DNA of 64,000 bases from JADKAV01 sp963818505 (GTDB lineage: Bacteria; Actinomycetota; Actinomycetes; S36-B12; UBA10799): NCBI GenBank assembly GCA_963818505.1, contig CAWFSJ010000005.1, positions 434,001-498,000 of the forward strand, given 5' to 3'. Positions 53,776 through 63,257 of this stretch are shown here, in pieces. The stretch's first letter is position 1; each line of letters opens with the position of its first letter. The translations under genes and the position numbers were made by a program. The notes beneath the pieces are model-generated. The model saw only the letters and a program-made list of their open reading frames with translations, had not been told where the DNA came from and ran no database searches.

Positions 53776-55935
53776 ATGCCCGAGAAGTACAAGCTGTCGG
53801 TCGTAGCGCCCGCCTACAACGAGGAGGCGGCGCTGCCGACGCTGGCCGATCGGCTGTTCCGGTCCACGGCCAATGCCGGGCTCACATGCGAGCTGGTCAT
53901 CGTCGATGACGGCAGCACCGACGGCACTTGGAAGGCCATCGCCGGACTTGAGGAGCGTTGGGGAGGGCAGGTCAGGGGTGTTCAGCATCCTGAGAACCGC
54001 GGAATCCCGGCCAGCTGGCAATCCGGGATCGCTGAATCTCGCGGCGAGTACGTCTGTCTCATCGACGCGGATCTTCAGAACCCTCCGGAGCAGGTTGTCA
54101 CGCTCTACCGCCGTCTGCTCGAGTCTCGCGCCGACATTGCGCAAGGAACCCGTTCCACAATCGAGCGGGAGAAGGACTCTCGGCTGCTGTTCAGCAAGAC
54201 CCTGAACCTCATGCTCAATGTGGCTTTCGGGGACGGCTCTCAAGACTCGAAGTCAGGCTTCCTGCTGGCACCCCGACGGGTGATGGCGGATGTGGTCGAC
54301 CACCGCGGGAAGTACCACCACTTCCAGACCTTCGTGCGGGTGGCGGCCCGCGCCAAGGGCTACACATTCGTCGAAGTGGAGACCCTGTTCCAGCCCAGGC
54401 GAACCGGTGAGTCGTTCCTCGCCGGTCGGCGCGCCTGGGAGGTCAGCGGTCAGGCACTCTCAGACTTTCCGCGCGCACTGCGGGAGTTCGGCCGCGGTCG
54501 GCGCGAACCGATCGATGGCACGGTGGCGCCAAGGAGCAGGCCGGTCCCGAAGGCCGAGCATCCCTACTCCGGCTGGAGGAGAGCCTGGTTCGAGGCCTAC
54601 TTCGCGACGATGCCGGCGCACAAGTGGCTGATCCGGCGTCGGGCCCGATCGATCTACTTGGAGCTGAAGAGGACCGAGCACCTCGCGGGAGAGGAACTGC
54701 GCGACCTGCAGCTGCGCAAATTGCAGCGCCTGGTCCAGCACGCCCGCGTCCATGTCCCCTACTACCGCGAAGTCCTGGGCGATGTGGACATCAAGGCGCT
54801 GGGCGATATCGGCGACCTTCCACTTCTTGACAAACAGACGGTGCGCGAGCGGCTCTACTTCGACCTGTTCTCCGACACCCACCGCAAACGAGACATGCAC
54901 AAGATCGCCACCAGCGGTTCCACCGGTGAGCCATTCGTGACCTACGCCGATCGCTATCAGCTCGAGGTCAGATTCGCGACCACGCTGCGCGCCATGGAGT
55001 GGACCGGTTGGCGCTTCGGAGACAAGCAGGCGAGGCTTTGGCACCAGAAGATCGGGATGTCGAAGACTCAGGTCATGCGCGAACGCATCGACGCCTTCTT
55101 CATGCGTCGACTGTTCATCCCCGCGTTCGAGATCAGTCCCCAGACGCTGACGGAGTTCGTGGAGGAGATCCGGGACTGGGATCCCGTCCTTGTCGACGGG
55201 TACGCGGAGAGTCTCAACTTCCTGGCGTCGTATCTGAAGCAGGGAGAGGTCGCCGGATTCTCACCGAGCGCGGTGATGTCCAGCGCGCAGGTCCTACCCG
55301 ATCAGGTCCGCGTCGCCATCGAGAACGGCCTGGGGACGCGAGTGTTCGACAAGTACGGAAGCAGGGAGTTCTCAGGAATCGCCTACCAGTGTGAAGCGAG
55401 CCACGACCACCATGTGATGGACGAGTCCTACCTGGTGGAGATCCTCGTCGAAGGTCGACCTGCCAAACCCGGCGAGGTGGGCGAAGTAGTCATCACCGAC
55501 CTCAACAACTTCTCGGTTCCCTTGATCAGGTACCGGGTGGGGGACCTCGCTCAAGCGGTGGATCAGAGCACTGCCTGTCCCTGCGGCCGCGGGCTGTCAC
55601 GCATCGGACGTATCGAGGGCCGATCCCAAGCGATCGTGCACTGCGCGGACGGCACGTGGATGCCCGGTACGTTCTTCGCCCACTTCTTCAAGGACTACGA
55701 CCACATCGTTCGACTGTTCCAGATCCACCAGTACGAGAAGGGAGCCTTCACGCTCAAGCTCGTGAAGGGTGAGCAGTGGACCGAGGACGGCGAGGTCGAG
55801 ATGCTCGATCTTCTGGCTGGATTCATCGGCGAAACCGCGGTCACAGTCGAACACGTCGAATCCATTCCGTTGCTGCGCACCGGGAAGCGCTCGCCGGTTG
55901 TGTCCGATGTCCGAGAGGACTTCCAGGGGTTGTAG
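53776..55935 (+). CDS. Fusion of family-2 glycosyltransferase and PaaK/CapK-like adenylate-forming domain
   Basis: 719 residues from ATG 53776 (TAGGAG 4 bases before). Residues 1-255 are a DPM-synthase-like GT2: VVAPAYNEE, IVDDGSTDGTW, HPENRGIPASWQSGI, CLIDADLQNPPEQ (metal-binding DxD-type), and QPRRTGESFL. Residues ~275-719 are PaaK/CapK-like: ATSGSTGEPFVTY (nucleotide loop), DKYGSREFSGIAYQC, LIRYRVGDLA and a C-terminal lid. No membrane helices. The first domain would make a polyprenyl-phosphate sugar or extend a glycan; the second may activate a carboxylate to decorate it. The following GT-C gene starts immediately after the stop. Confidence 0.85.
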   Translation: MPEKYKLSVVAPAYNEEAALPTLADRLFRSTANAGLTCELVIVDDGSTDGTWKAIAGLEERWGGQVRGVQHPENRGIPASWQSGIAESRGEYVCLIDADLQNPPEQVVTLYRRLLESRADIAQGTRSTIEREKDSRLLFSKTLNLMLNVAFGDGSQDSKSGFLLAPRRVMADVVDHRGKYHHFQTFVRVAARAKGYTFVEVETLFQPRRTGESFLAGRRAWEVSGQALSDFPRALREFGRGRREPIDGTVAPRSRPVPKAEHPYSGWRRAWFEAYFATMPAHKWLIRRRARSIYLELKRTEHLAGEELRDLQLRKLQRLVQHARVHVPYYREVLGDVDIKALGDIGDLPLLDKQTVRERLYFDLFSDTHRKRDMHKIATSGSTGEPFVTYADRYQLEVRFATTLRAMEWTGWRFGDKQARLWHQKIGMSKTQVMRERIDAFFMRRLFIPAFEISPQTLTEFVEEIRDWDPVLVDGYAESLNFLASYLKQGEVAGFSPSAVMSSAQVLPDQVRVAIENGLGTRVFDKYGSREFSGIAYQCEASHDHHVMDESYLVEILVEGRPAKPGEVGEVVITDLNNFSVPLIRYRVGDLAQAVDQSTACPCGRGLSRIGRIEGRSQAIVHCADGTWMPGTFFAHFFKDYDHIVRLFQIHQYEKGAFTLKLVKGEQWTEDGEVEMLDLLAGFIGETAVTVEHVESIPLLRTGKRSPVVSDVREDFQGL

Positions 55936-58900
55936 GTGACTCTCGAGAGCGACGTAGAGGAAACGCGGCTGGAGCGGCTTCACGGCTCCCCTTCGGTGCC
56001 GAAGTGGCAGCCAGGGCGGATGGCACCTGCCGTCTACATCTCATTGTGCGCAGCCTTGGTCGTGATGGCGCCGGTCTGGATGACGGATCGAAGCTTCGGA
56101 GGCGATTGGTGGCTTCACCTTCGCCTCATCGAACTTCAGCGCGTCGCCTGGTTGGATTCCCTGCACCCCACACTCACCGCGAGCATCGACCCAGTTGGGG
56201 CATTGACGCCGCTGCCGATGATGTTCGGTGCTGTCACGACCGCGATCGGTGGAGGCCTCGCCGCCCTGGGTCTCGGTTCCCAGGCTGCTTACGTAATCCT
56301 TCACATTGCAGTGACTTGGGCGGCATTCTTCGGGATGTGGTGGGTCGCGCGCCTGGCCGGTGCCGGCCGGACCGCGTCCTACGCACCAGCAATCGTGTTG
56401 GTCACGTCGGCCTTCTTCCTCGGGGATCCGCTGGGGCGTGGGGGGTTCGGTCAATTCGCTGCAACGCAGACGATTCCACTGCTGATCGCGGGGGTGGCGG
56501 ATGTCTTGGTCAACCGACGAGTCCGGCTTCGCAGCGCCTTGGCAGTCTTCGCGACCACCCCCATTGTCGTGGGAGGACACACTGTGTCCACGCTGTGGAC
56601 CCTCACGATCACAGCGACCGTGATCATCTTGCTCGCAGCGTTCCTGTGGAGATTCGTTCAGGACGTCCCTGGACGGTCCAAGGTCCTACTGCTTGGTGTA
56701 TTCGTGAGCGGCTGCCTGACGACTGTATGGTCTCTGGCACCGCTATTGACGATCTCTGGCAGCCTCGGCGCAAACGACGGGGACTTTTCGCAGTCCGCAG
56801 CCAGGTACTTCGGGAATCCTGCTATCTGGCTCAACCCCTTCAGGGTCGTCCCGCAGGAGCACATTGACTTCTGGCGGATTCAAGTTGAGGGTGCTGGCTA
56901 TGTATTCCAGGGCGGCACCTCCCTGCTTGTCCAAGCGCCCGTCCTCGCCCTGATCTGGACGATCTGGCTTTCCTGGCGGATAAGACACGTACCGTGCGTG
57001 CAGCGGACCCTGTCGAAGGTACTGTGGCCGGTTCTTCTGGCAATGGGTCTACTAATGACCTTCCCCGAACTCTGGAACGCCCTGCCGAGGGTCTTCCTGA
57101 TGACTCAGTACCCGTTCAGGCTCATGGGGTACATCCAGTTGCTGATTTGTCTGCTGATGGCACTGGCGATTGGCGGATACCAGCGGCACCGTGAGGCTCG
57201 CCTGCCCCGCGGCAGCGTCAAGTTTCTGATCGGCATTCTGGTGATCTGCTCAGTCCAGTCCATCTGGCAGGGCTGGAGCGTTGTCAACTTCACAGCGGGC
57301 TGGGGTTACGACGTCGCGCGCACCCAGGCGCTGGAGGATTCCTTCGTTGCCAAAGAGTGGTACGACGTGAAGGGCGGACGCTACCTACCCAACGGCGTCA
57401 CCAGCGAGATCAAACCGACAATCGACAGCAACTTCACCAGTGACAACCTCGCCTCCTGGCAACCCGACGCTCCGGTCAGCCGAGGCGCCACCATCACAAC
57501 CCCCGTCGTGGCGCCGCCAAAGATCATCGCCTGGACGGACGCCGCTGAGATCGGTAGAACGGCCGACGGATTCGCTGTCATCCGCGTGACCGGGTCCAAT
57601 CCTTCCGCAGTCATCAGCAGCCCCACAATCACTCTTGCGGGTTGGACCAGTCTGGGCGCGCTTGTTGTCGGACTGCTGCTCTTGATGGGGGCATGGCTGG
57701 AAGGTCGGCGCGGGCCTCCCCCGAGACGAACCAGACCGGATCAGGTGGCGCGCAGACCCGCGAGGCGCAAGCTCACTGTGGTCGCCCTTGCCTTAGCTGT
57801 GACGGGCGCCTTTGCAGCCGCCGTCGCCGCGCTAGTTCCACATGCGGAGAACACCAGGCAGTACGAATTCCCGCTCAACGCCCTAAGCTCCCCGGTTGAG
57901 TTCGTATCCGCAACTCAGTCACCACAGAACCTGCAGGTGACGGTGCCGTGCGCAAGCGCCAACTCACTGGATCCAGGACGATCGGTTGTAGCGCTTGGCA
58001 CAGCTCGACCAGGTCAACAGGGTCTCGTTCTGAGGCTCCAGCCAGGCTTGGCGACCTTCGGCCTTGAAGGCAACCCACAATTCCAGACCTCCATCGTCGT
58101 CCCCGCCGAAGGCTGCCAGGTACTTGCTTCTTACGACGACGCCACTCGAACAATTGCGCTGGAAGTACCCGGCGCCAAGGAGGAGGTGCGACTGGATCAG
58201 ACGGAATCAGCAACCCGTCCACGGCTCTCGCTCCCGTACAGCGAACTCATTGCCCCTGCCACAGCCTCATTGGTTTTCAAGACATACCTGACGACATTGT
58301 CACCGAGCCCCGTTCACTCCGCGGCTGTGTTGGTGGCTGCCCTTTGCGGCCTCATGCTGATCGCGCTTCTGGCAATCGGGCGAACCGGATCGCGCCGGAG
58401 CACCAGCGAGCCATTCACCAAGAACCTAAGGGTCTTGAACGGCTTGGTCCTTGCTGGCTTGTCGGTGCTTGCAGTGCTTGTCCCACCCGGCTTCGACGAC
58501 GGATGGGTATTGACGACCGTCCGTGCCCGGGAAGCACTGGGCTTCTTCAGCAACTACTTCAGCGGTGGTGAGGCGATACAACCGCAAGGGGCTTGGTGGA
58601 ACGTACTGCAATCCACCTATGCCACATCGTTGTACACATCACCGGTCGTCATGCGGCTCCCGTTGGTCCTGGCCGCGTGGTTCACGTGGCTCGTCGTGTT
58701 GAAGTGTGTGGCGCTCGTGCGCGGCGCATACCCGTCACGCAGCACGTCTGCGACTGCGGCGGTGTTCTTCGTCTCGGGCAGCGCCGCCTTCCTGACAGGG
58801 CTTCGGCCGGAGGCTCTGGTGGCACTTCTGCTGGCCGCGACCTTCTACCTCGTCATCGACTTTGGCAAGTCATCTCACCCACTTGCGGCCGCAGGAGCCT

Positions 58901-60447
58901 TCACTCTCGGGGGGCTGAGCATCAGCCTGCACCAGTCGGGGCTCGCCGTCGCGGCCACCGCGCTGGGCGCGACTCCCGCGCTTGTGCGTCATTTCGGACA
59001 GTGGCGGCTCTGCGACAAGATCGCCGTAATCAGTGGGCCAGTACTGATTTCAGCGGCGGCATTGACCCTTCCGGGAAGTCTGCGCCAGATATGGGCCGGA
59101 ACGCAGGCCTTCCGGGATTTCCCGGAGTACAACCGGCAAATGGACGAACTGGCCCGGTGGGGCGAGTTGCTGGCAGACCAACCCAACGGAATGAATCCGA
59201 TTAGGGTCCTTATCCCGCTCGTGTGCCTGGGCGTGACGATCCTGGCCGTGATGCTCATCCGGGCGACCAACCTAAACTGCAGAAACCTCGTCCTGCTGGC
59301 GCTATTGCCCTGGGCGGGCCTTGCTCTCACTGCGAGCAAGTGGACCTGGCATTTCGGGGTGCTCATCCCGGTCGTGACATTGCTGCTACTGGCCCTCCTA
59401 GATGAATGGCGGGGCATGATCGCGGGGCGTCAGCGCTGGAATATGGGTCTGGTCGTCGCCTTTGCTGCTCTGGGATTCAACGTGTCTCAGCGGTCGCTTG
59501 ACTGGACTCAGGGATTCGATGCTCCACGTGATGCGAGTGGATTCCTGCTGGGGATTAGTCTGATCGACCCGACATCGCTTGTGTTCTGGGGATGTCTGGC
59601 GGCGCTGGGCATCATCGCGGTCCACCGTGGATGGATTCTGAACATGGCGGGCAGGGGGCTCAGCGTCATGCTCTCGATCGTCCTGCTGCTGAGCCTCGGT
59701 CCAATTCTGGTGGACGGTTGGCAGCGACCGTACTCCTGGCTCGGGCAGCAGATCGCGTCGATGAGCGGCAACCATTGCGGACTCGGCGAGATGACAACCG
59801 CAACGGACTTGCGACCACTCGAGGGCTGGCTGGCTCCCACGGGGCTGCTGCCGACCACCGCATCATCGGATTTGCGGCTTCCCACCGCCCCGCCGAGCAC
59901 ACTGGCCTATACGGCCACCGCTGCGGGCGGGTCAGGCACACCTTGGTTCAGGGTCACCGCCGGGCAGAGCCTTCAGGGCTGGATGAAGTCCATCACGCCA
60001 GTCGAGGCAACTGTGGATTTCACTGGAGCCTTCGGACAAGCGATTGAATCGACTTCCTTGTCCGTTTCCCGTGCAGACGCGTGGCAGATCTGGCAGGTCA
60101 ACGCTCCAGATGCCGCCGCGTACGTACGCGTTCGCTGGTCGGGGCCCGCGGGCGCCGCCTTCACTGAACCTCTGCAGGTAGTAGGCAGCCGCAAGATCAA
60201 GGACCTCCCTGCAAAGACGGTGTGGGCGAACCCACAGATCTATTTCCAGGCGACGTGCGACAGACCTGCTGACATCAGCGCGGGCGAGATACCGCCCCTG
60301 GACATCTCCATCGGCCTACCCCAGTGGGAGGCGACCCAGAGGGCGCTTCAGAAGACGCCAGTCCAGTTGGCGTGTCCGTCGGACGACCCAGAACTCGCGG
60401 CGAACACCTGCGTATACGGGTTCACAGACCGCAGACTTGTGCAGTAG
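55936..60447 (+). CDS. Double GT-C protein: polytopic glycosyltransferase fused to Emb-like arabinosyltransferase
   Basis: 1503 residues from GTG 55936, directly after the preceding stop. The first ~600 residues are a GT-C-type membrane protein (about 11 helices) with an acidic first-loop motif FGGDWWLHLRLIE and a terminal external region. A second unit follows, with a beta-rich external domain (about 650-800), then the Emb signature PPGFDDGWVLTTVR near residue 851 and FFSNYF...QPQGAWW. More helices and a C-terminal external domain with SWLGQQ and NHCGLGE (near 1280, like the CGLAD motif of EmbC) complete it. Emb enzymes transfer arabinose from decaprenyl-phosphate. The fusion of two GT-C units in one chain is unusual. 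Confidence 0.85.
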   Translation: MTLESDVEETRLERLHGSPSVPKWQPGRMAPAVYISLCAALVVMAPVWMTDRSFGGDWWLHLRLIELQRVAWLDSLHPTLTASIDPVGALTPLPMMFGAVTTAIGGGLAALGLGSQAAYVILHIAVTWAAFFGMWWVARLAGAGRTASYAPAIVLVTSAFFLGDPLGRGGFGQFAATQTIPLLIAGVADVLVNRRVRLRSALAVFATTPIVVGGHTVSTLWTLTITATVIILLAAFLWRFVQDVPGRSKVLLLGVFVSGCLTTVWSLAPLLTISGSLGANDGDFSQSAARYFGNPAIWLNPFRVVPQEHIDFWRIQVEGAGYVFQGGTSLLVQAPVLALIWTIWLSWRIRHVPCVQRTLSKVLWPVLLAMGLLMTFPELWNALPRVFLMTQYPFRLMGYIQLLICLLMALAIGGYQRHREARLPRGSVKFLIGILVICSVQSIWQGWSVVNFTAGWGYDVARTQALEDSFVAKEWYDVKGGRYLPNGVTSEIKPTIDSNFTSDNLASWQPDAPVSRGATITTPVVAPPKIIAWTDAAEIGRTADGFAVIRVTGSNPSAVISSPTITLAGWTSLGALVVGLLLLMGAWLEGRRGPPPRRTRPDQVARRPARRKLTVVALALAVTGAFAAAVAALVPHAENTRQYEFPLNALSSPVEFVSATQSPQNLQVTVPCASANSLDPGRSVVALGTARPGQQGLVLRLQPGLATFGLEGNPQFQTSIVVPAEGCQVLASYDDATRTIALEVPGAKEEVRLDQTESATRPRLSLPYSELIAPATASLVFKTYLTTLSPSPVHSAAVLVAALCGLMLIALLAIGRTGSRRSTSEPFTKNLRVLNGLVLAGLSVLAVLVPPGFDDGWVLTTVRAREALGFFSNYFSGGEAIQPQGAWWNVLQSTYATSLYTSPVVMRLPLVLAAWFTWLVVLKCVALVRGAYPSRSTSATAAVFFVSGSAAFLTGLRPEALVALLLAATFYLVIDFGKSSHPLAAAGAFTLGGLSISLHQSGLAVAATALGATPALVRHFGQWRLCDKIAVISGPVLISAAALTLPGSLRQIWAGTQAFRDFPEYNRQMDELARWGELLADQPNGMNPIRVLIPLVCLGVTILAVMLIRATNLNCRNLVLLALLPWAGLALTASKWTWHFGVLIPVVTLLLLALLDEWRGMIAGRQRWNMGLVVAFAALGFNVSQRSLDWTQGFDAPRDASGFLLGISLIDPTSLVFWGCLAALGIIAVHRGWILNMAGRGLSVMLSIVLLLSLGPILVDGWQRPYSWLGQQIASMSGNHCGLGEMTTATDLRPLEGWLAPTGLLPTTASSDLRLPTAPPSTLAYTATAAGGSGTPWFRVTAGQSLQGWMKSITPVEATVDFTGAFGQAIESTSLSVSRADAWQIWQVNAPDAAAYVRVRWSGPAGAAFTEPLQVVGSRKIKDLPAKTVWANPQIYFQATCDRPADISAGEIPPLDISIGLPQWEATQRALQKTPVQLACPSDDPELAANTCVYGFTDRRLVQ

Positions 60448-60526
60448 CCCCTTGGCAACGCAGGACCCGCGTGATCGGGAATCTGGATGACGCCTGGCCC
60501 GATTTCTGATTGATGCCGGAAGCATC
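60448..60526. other. Short convergent intergenic region
   Basis: 79 bp between the two Emb-like genes. ATCGGG (60476-60481) can pair with CCCGAT (60498-60503) as a weak terminator. Nothing else is visible. Confidence 0.4.
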
Positions 60527-63082
60527 TCATCCGATCGATTCGGTAATCGTCCGATAGGTCACAACCTCGGGGGTCTTTGACAGCGACACGAGACAAGCGC
60601 CGCGCAATCCCTGCTCAGTGCCCGCGCAACCCGCCTCGAACGCAGCCCCACCGTCCAAGCCAGCCGCGACCCACGACGGCGGTCCGACACTGTGCTCAAC
60701 CGCGTTCACCGTCCCATCCTTGATAGAGACCGAAGGGACGCAGGGAGTCTGCAGGCCCAGGCCCGGATTCACCCACCACGAACCTTTTGTGGCCGCGAAC
60801 ATCTCGGATGCGGACTGAGCGGGCACGGAGGTGGTCGTGACGACAGAGACCCCGGATTGCGTCCAACTCAGGGTGGCGGCGCCCTCGGGCAACGGAACCT
60901 GTGACCAAATGGTGCTGCTGGGCGCTAGGGCCTCGGACGTCACATCACCATCCCCGTCAAGCACTTCCAGACGCATGGGGCTGAACAGTGGCCCCCGCGC
61001 CCAAGCCACTGCACCCTCTCCTACCCGAATCTCCTGGAATCCCTCACCGGACTGCGGATTGACGAAGACCGAAGGAGTCGCCTGGTGGACCACAACGACG
61101 TCTATCAGGCCACAGGTCCGTCCCTCGAACACTCCCATTTGCTGCCCTAACCAGGACCCTGGTTGACCGACCCCTTCTACGACCACAGGGGCCAAGGCAG
61201 AAGTGGCGGAAACAAGTACGCCCCAGGCCACGGCCAGTGCCGCCGCGGCCGTCGGCTTCACCACTCCTCGAACCAACGCGATCAGCAAGCCTGCGACGAC
61301 CAGAATCAAGAGGCCAGCAGACATCAGGCGCGTGAATCCCGGCACGTACTCAGCCACCCGATCCAGCCCCAGCGCCCAGGACCCCGCCTGCGCAATGCCA
61401 GCCAGGACGATCACCACCACCGCCAGCAAAGTCCCCACTGCCACTGTCGACCGGATGCGGCGCAATGCGATCCCCGTAAGCACCACCGCTGACGGCACGA
61501 CGGCCCCATAGTGGTCGATCAACTTGCTCGAGGTGAGCAACAATCCGCCCACTGCCGCCACAGCAGCCCACCCAGCGGCAAGTCCCTCCACGTCACCGCG
61601 CTGTGAACGCAGGAGGAAGCCCAGGATCGCCAGTATCAGCAGTCCGACGGCGGCGGTCGTGACGGTGGGACTGCTCAGTCCAGAGGCCAGGCTTCCGATC
61701 CGATCACCCTCGTCCAGCAGGGACTGGTAGGTGGTCGTGTCTGCAGCGAAGGCGCGCACAGAGCGCCACCACAGGGTGGCATTGGATCCCAGCATCAACA
61801 GGACCGTCAGAACCGCACCCCCGGTGACTGCCATCGCCAAGGCCGTGATCCAGGCCCGCGGCTGCCTCAGCCAGTCCATTGCCCAGGGCAGCACCGAGGC
61901 CGAAGCTGCGACCACTGCCCAGCCGGTCTGGTGGGCAGCCAGTGCGGCCGCTGAGAGTCCTGTCAGCACAACAAGCATGTGGGGCTCACGGTTCATCGCG
62001 TATCGCACAACAACGCTGATGGCGGCCGCCAGCAGGAGAGCAACGACTGGCTCTGGCCGGATGGTGATCTGCAGCCCAATCATCCCCGCACATGCGACGG
62101 CCGCGGCACCCCACATGGCCGGAGCTTCAAGATCGAGTCGGCTCAACACATGGCGTCGGAGGAACCACCACGTGCCAAGCAGGATCAGCACTGTGGGCAG
62201 GCGGATAAGAAACCCTGGGGTCCCGAGTGGAGTGAGCCATAGCCGCTCGATCCAGGTCCACCAGAAACCCTGGGGCTGGGCAGCGGCATCGATCGAGTAG
62301 TAGTTGGAGAAGAATCCCAGGTCCGCGTACTGCCTGACTGTCGTCAGAACCCACCCGTCGTCGAATCGCGGGGGAACGACAATCAGCGCGAAGAGCCCCA
62401 CTACAGCGACGAGCGAATCGCTGGCTGACCATCGCGGCGCTCGGATCGGGTCGCGTGGACGCACCTGATTGCGATGCAGCAGGACACCCAACGCCAGGAG
62501 ACTGCCCAGGCACAGGACAAGCAGAAGAAGGCGCCATCCCGAAGACGAGAAGGTCGTGGGCTGCGTGGTCATGACGGCTTCGAAGCCTGGTGCGGCATGG
62601 AGGCTGGTCACAGCGAACTGTCTGTAGGGCACCGTGCCCAGCCCACTGGACAGGGGAACGAGTTGCCCCTGGGTCTCTCGCTCACCGACTGCGAGCACCG
62701 CCGTGTTCTCGGCCCTTTGGTACGTCAACGAGATGCTGCACTGACCCTCAGCCGGAAGCACCTGGCCGATCTGCGTTCCCGCGTAGGCCAACCACGCCTT
62801 GCCGTCCTGGCCCATCAGCGTCAGCGAGGTTCCGTCTGATCCGGTCGAGAGCAACTCCACAGGATCAGCAGACGCCGCAATTGCGCAGGGCCCGTCCGCC
62901 TTCAACAACTCGGGGGACTGCGCTGACAGAACCAACGGGATCGGGCCGCCGATCTGGTCAGCAGACCAGGTGAACTCAGAACGGGTGACACTGACGGTGC
63001 CCGTCGCGTAGGCAAGACACGAGAGAACCGCGACTACTGCAAGCAACACCGGACCCAGAACGGGTGGGTTTGGCTGCCGCAT
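60527..63082 (-). CDS. Emb-like arabinosyltransferase (stand-alone paralog)
   Basis: 851 residues from ATG 63082 (MRQPNPPVLGPVLLAVVAVL), where GGAAGG precedes by about 6 bases. It has one N-terminal helix, an external beta domain (about 35-190), then VVPPRFDDGWVLTTVR near 240 with GFFSNYY...QPQGFWW. About ten further helices and an external C-terminal domain carrying SWLGQQ and RTCGLID (near 655) follow. These are the same landmarks as the C-terminal half of the convergent 1503-residue protein and of mycobacterial EmbA/B/C, though about 200 residues shorter. It likely uses decaprenyl-phospho-arabinose or a similar lipid-linked sugar. Confidence 0.85.
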   Translation of the reverse strand: MRQPNPPVLGPVLLAVVAVLSCLAYATGTVSVTRSEFTWSADQIGGPIPLVLSAQSPELLKADGPCAIAASADPVELLSTGSDGTSLTLMGQDGKAWLAYAGTQIGQVLPAEGQCSISLTYQRAENTAVLAVGERETQGQLVPLSSGLGTVPYRQFAVTSLHAAPGFEAVMTTQPTTFSSSGWRLLLLVLCLGSLLALGVLLHRNQVRPRDPIRAPRWSASDSLVAVVGLFALIVVPPRFDDGWVLTTVRQYADLGFFSNYYSIDAAAQPQGFWWTWIERLWLTPLGTPGFLIRLPTVLILLGTWWFLRRHVLSRLDLEAPAMWGAAAVACAGMIGLQITIRPEPVVALLLAAAISVVVRYAMNREPHMLVVLTGLSAAALAAHQTGWAVVAASASVLPWAMDWLRQPRAWITALAMAVTGGAVLTVLLMLGSNATLWWRSVRAFAADTTTYQSLLDEGDRIGSLASGLSSPTVTTAAVGLLILAILGFLLRSQRGDVEGLAAGWAAVAAVGGLLLTSSKLIDHYGAVVPSAVVLTGIALRRIRSTVAVGTLLAVVVIVLAGIAQAGSWALGLDRVAEYVPGFTRLMSAGLLILVVAGLLIALVRGVVKPTAAAALAVAWGVLVSATSALAPVVVEGVGQPGSWLGQQMGVFEGRTCGLIDVVVVHQATPSVFVNPQSGEGFQEIRVGEGAVAWARGPLFSPMRLEVLDGDGDVTSEALAPSSTIWSQVPLPEGAATLSWTQSGVSVVTTTSVPAQSASEMFAATKGSWWVNPGLGLQTPCVPSVSIKDGTVNAVEHSVGPPSWVAAGLDGGAAFEAGCAGTEQGLRGACLVSLSKTPEVVTYRTITESIG

Positions 63083-63257
63083 ACCTAGCCTTCCGCTCGG
63101 CGTTCGACGCAAGCATATGGGGGCAGAGGTGCTCAGACCGCTGAATGTGACTCGCCCTACCCATGTCAGCGGCTTGCCGACTAGGTGACGACACTCCTAC
63201 GAGCGGGCGTAAGCGACCAACGGTCTGGGAAATCTCCTGAGCAGCGCCCACCTCGCC

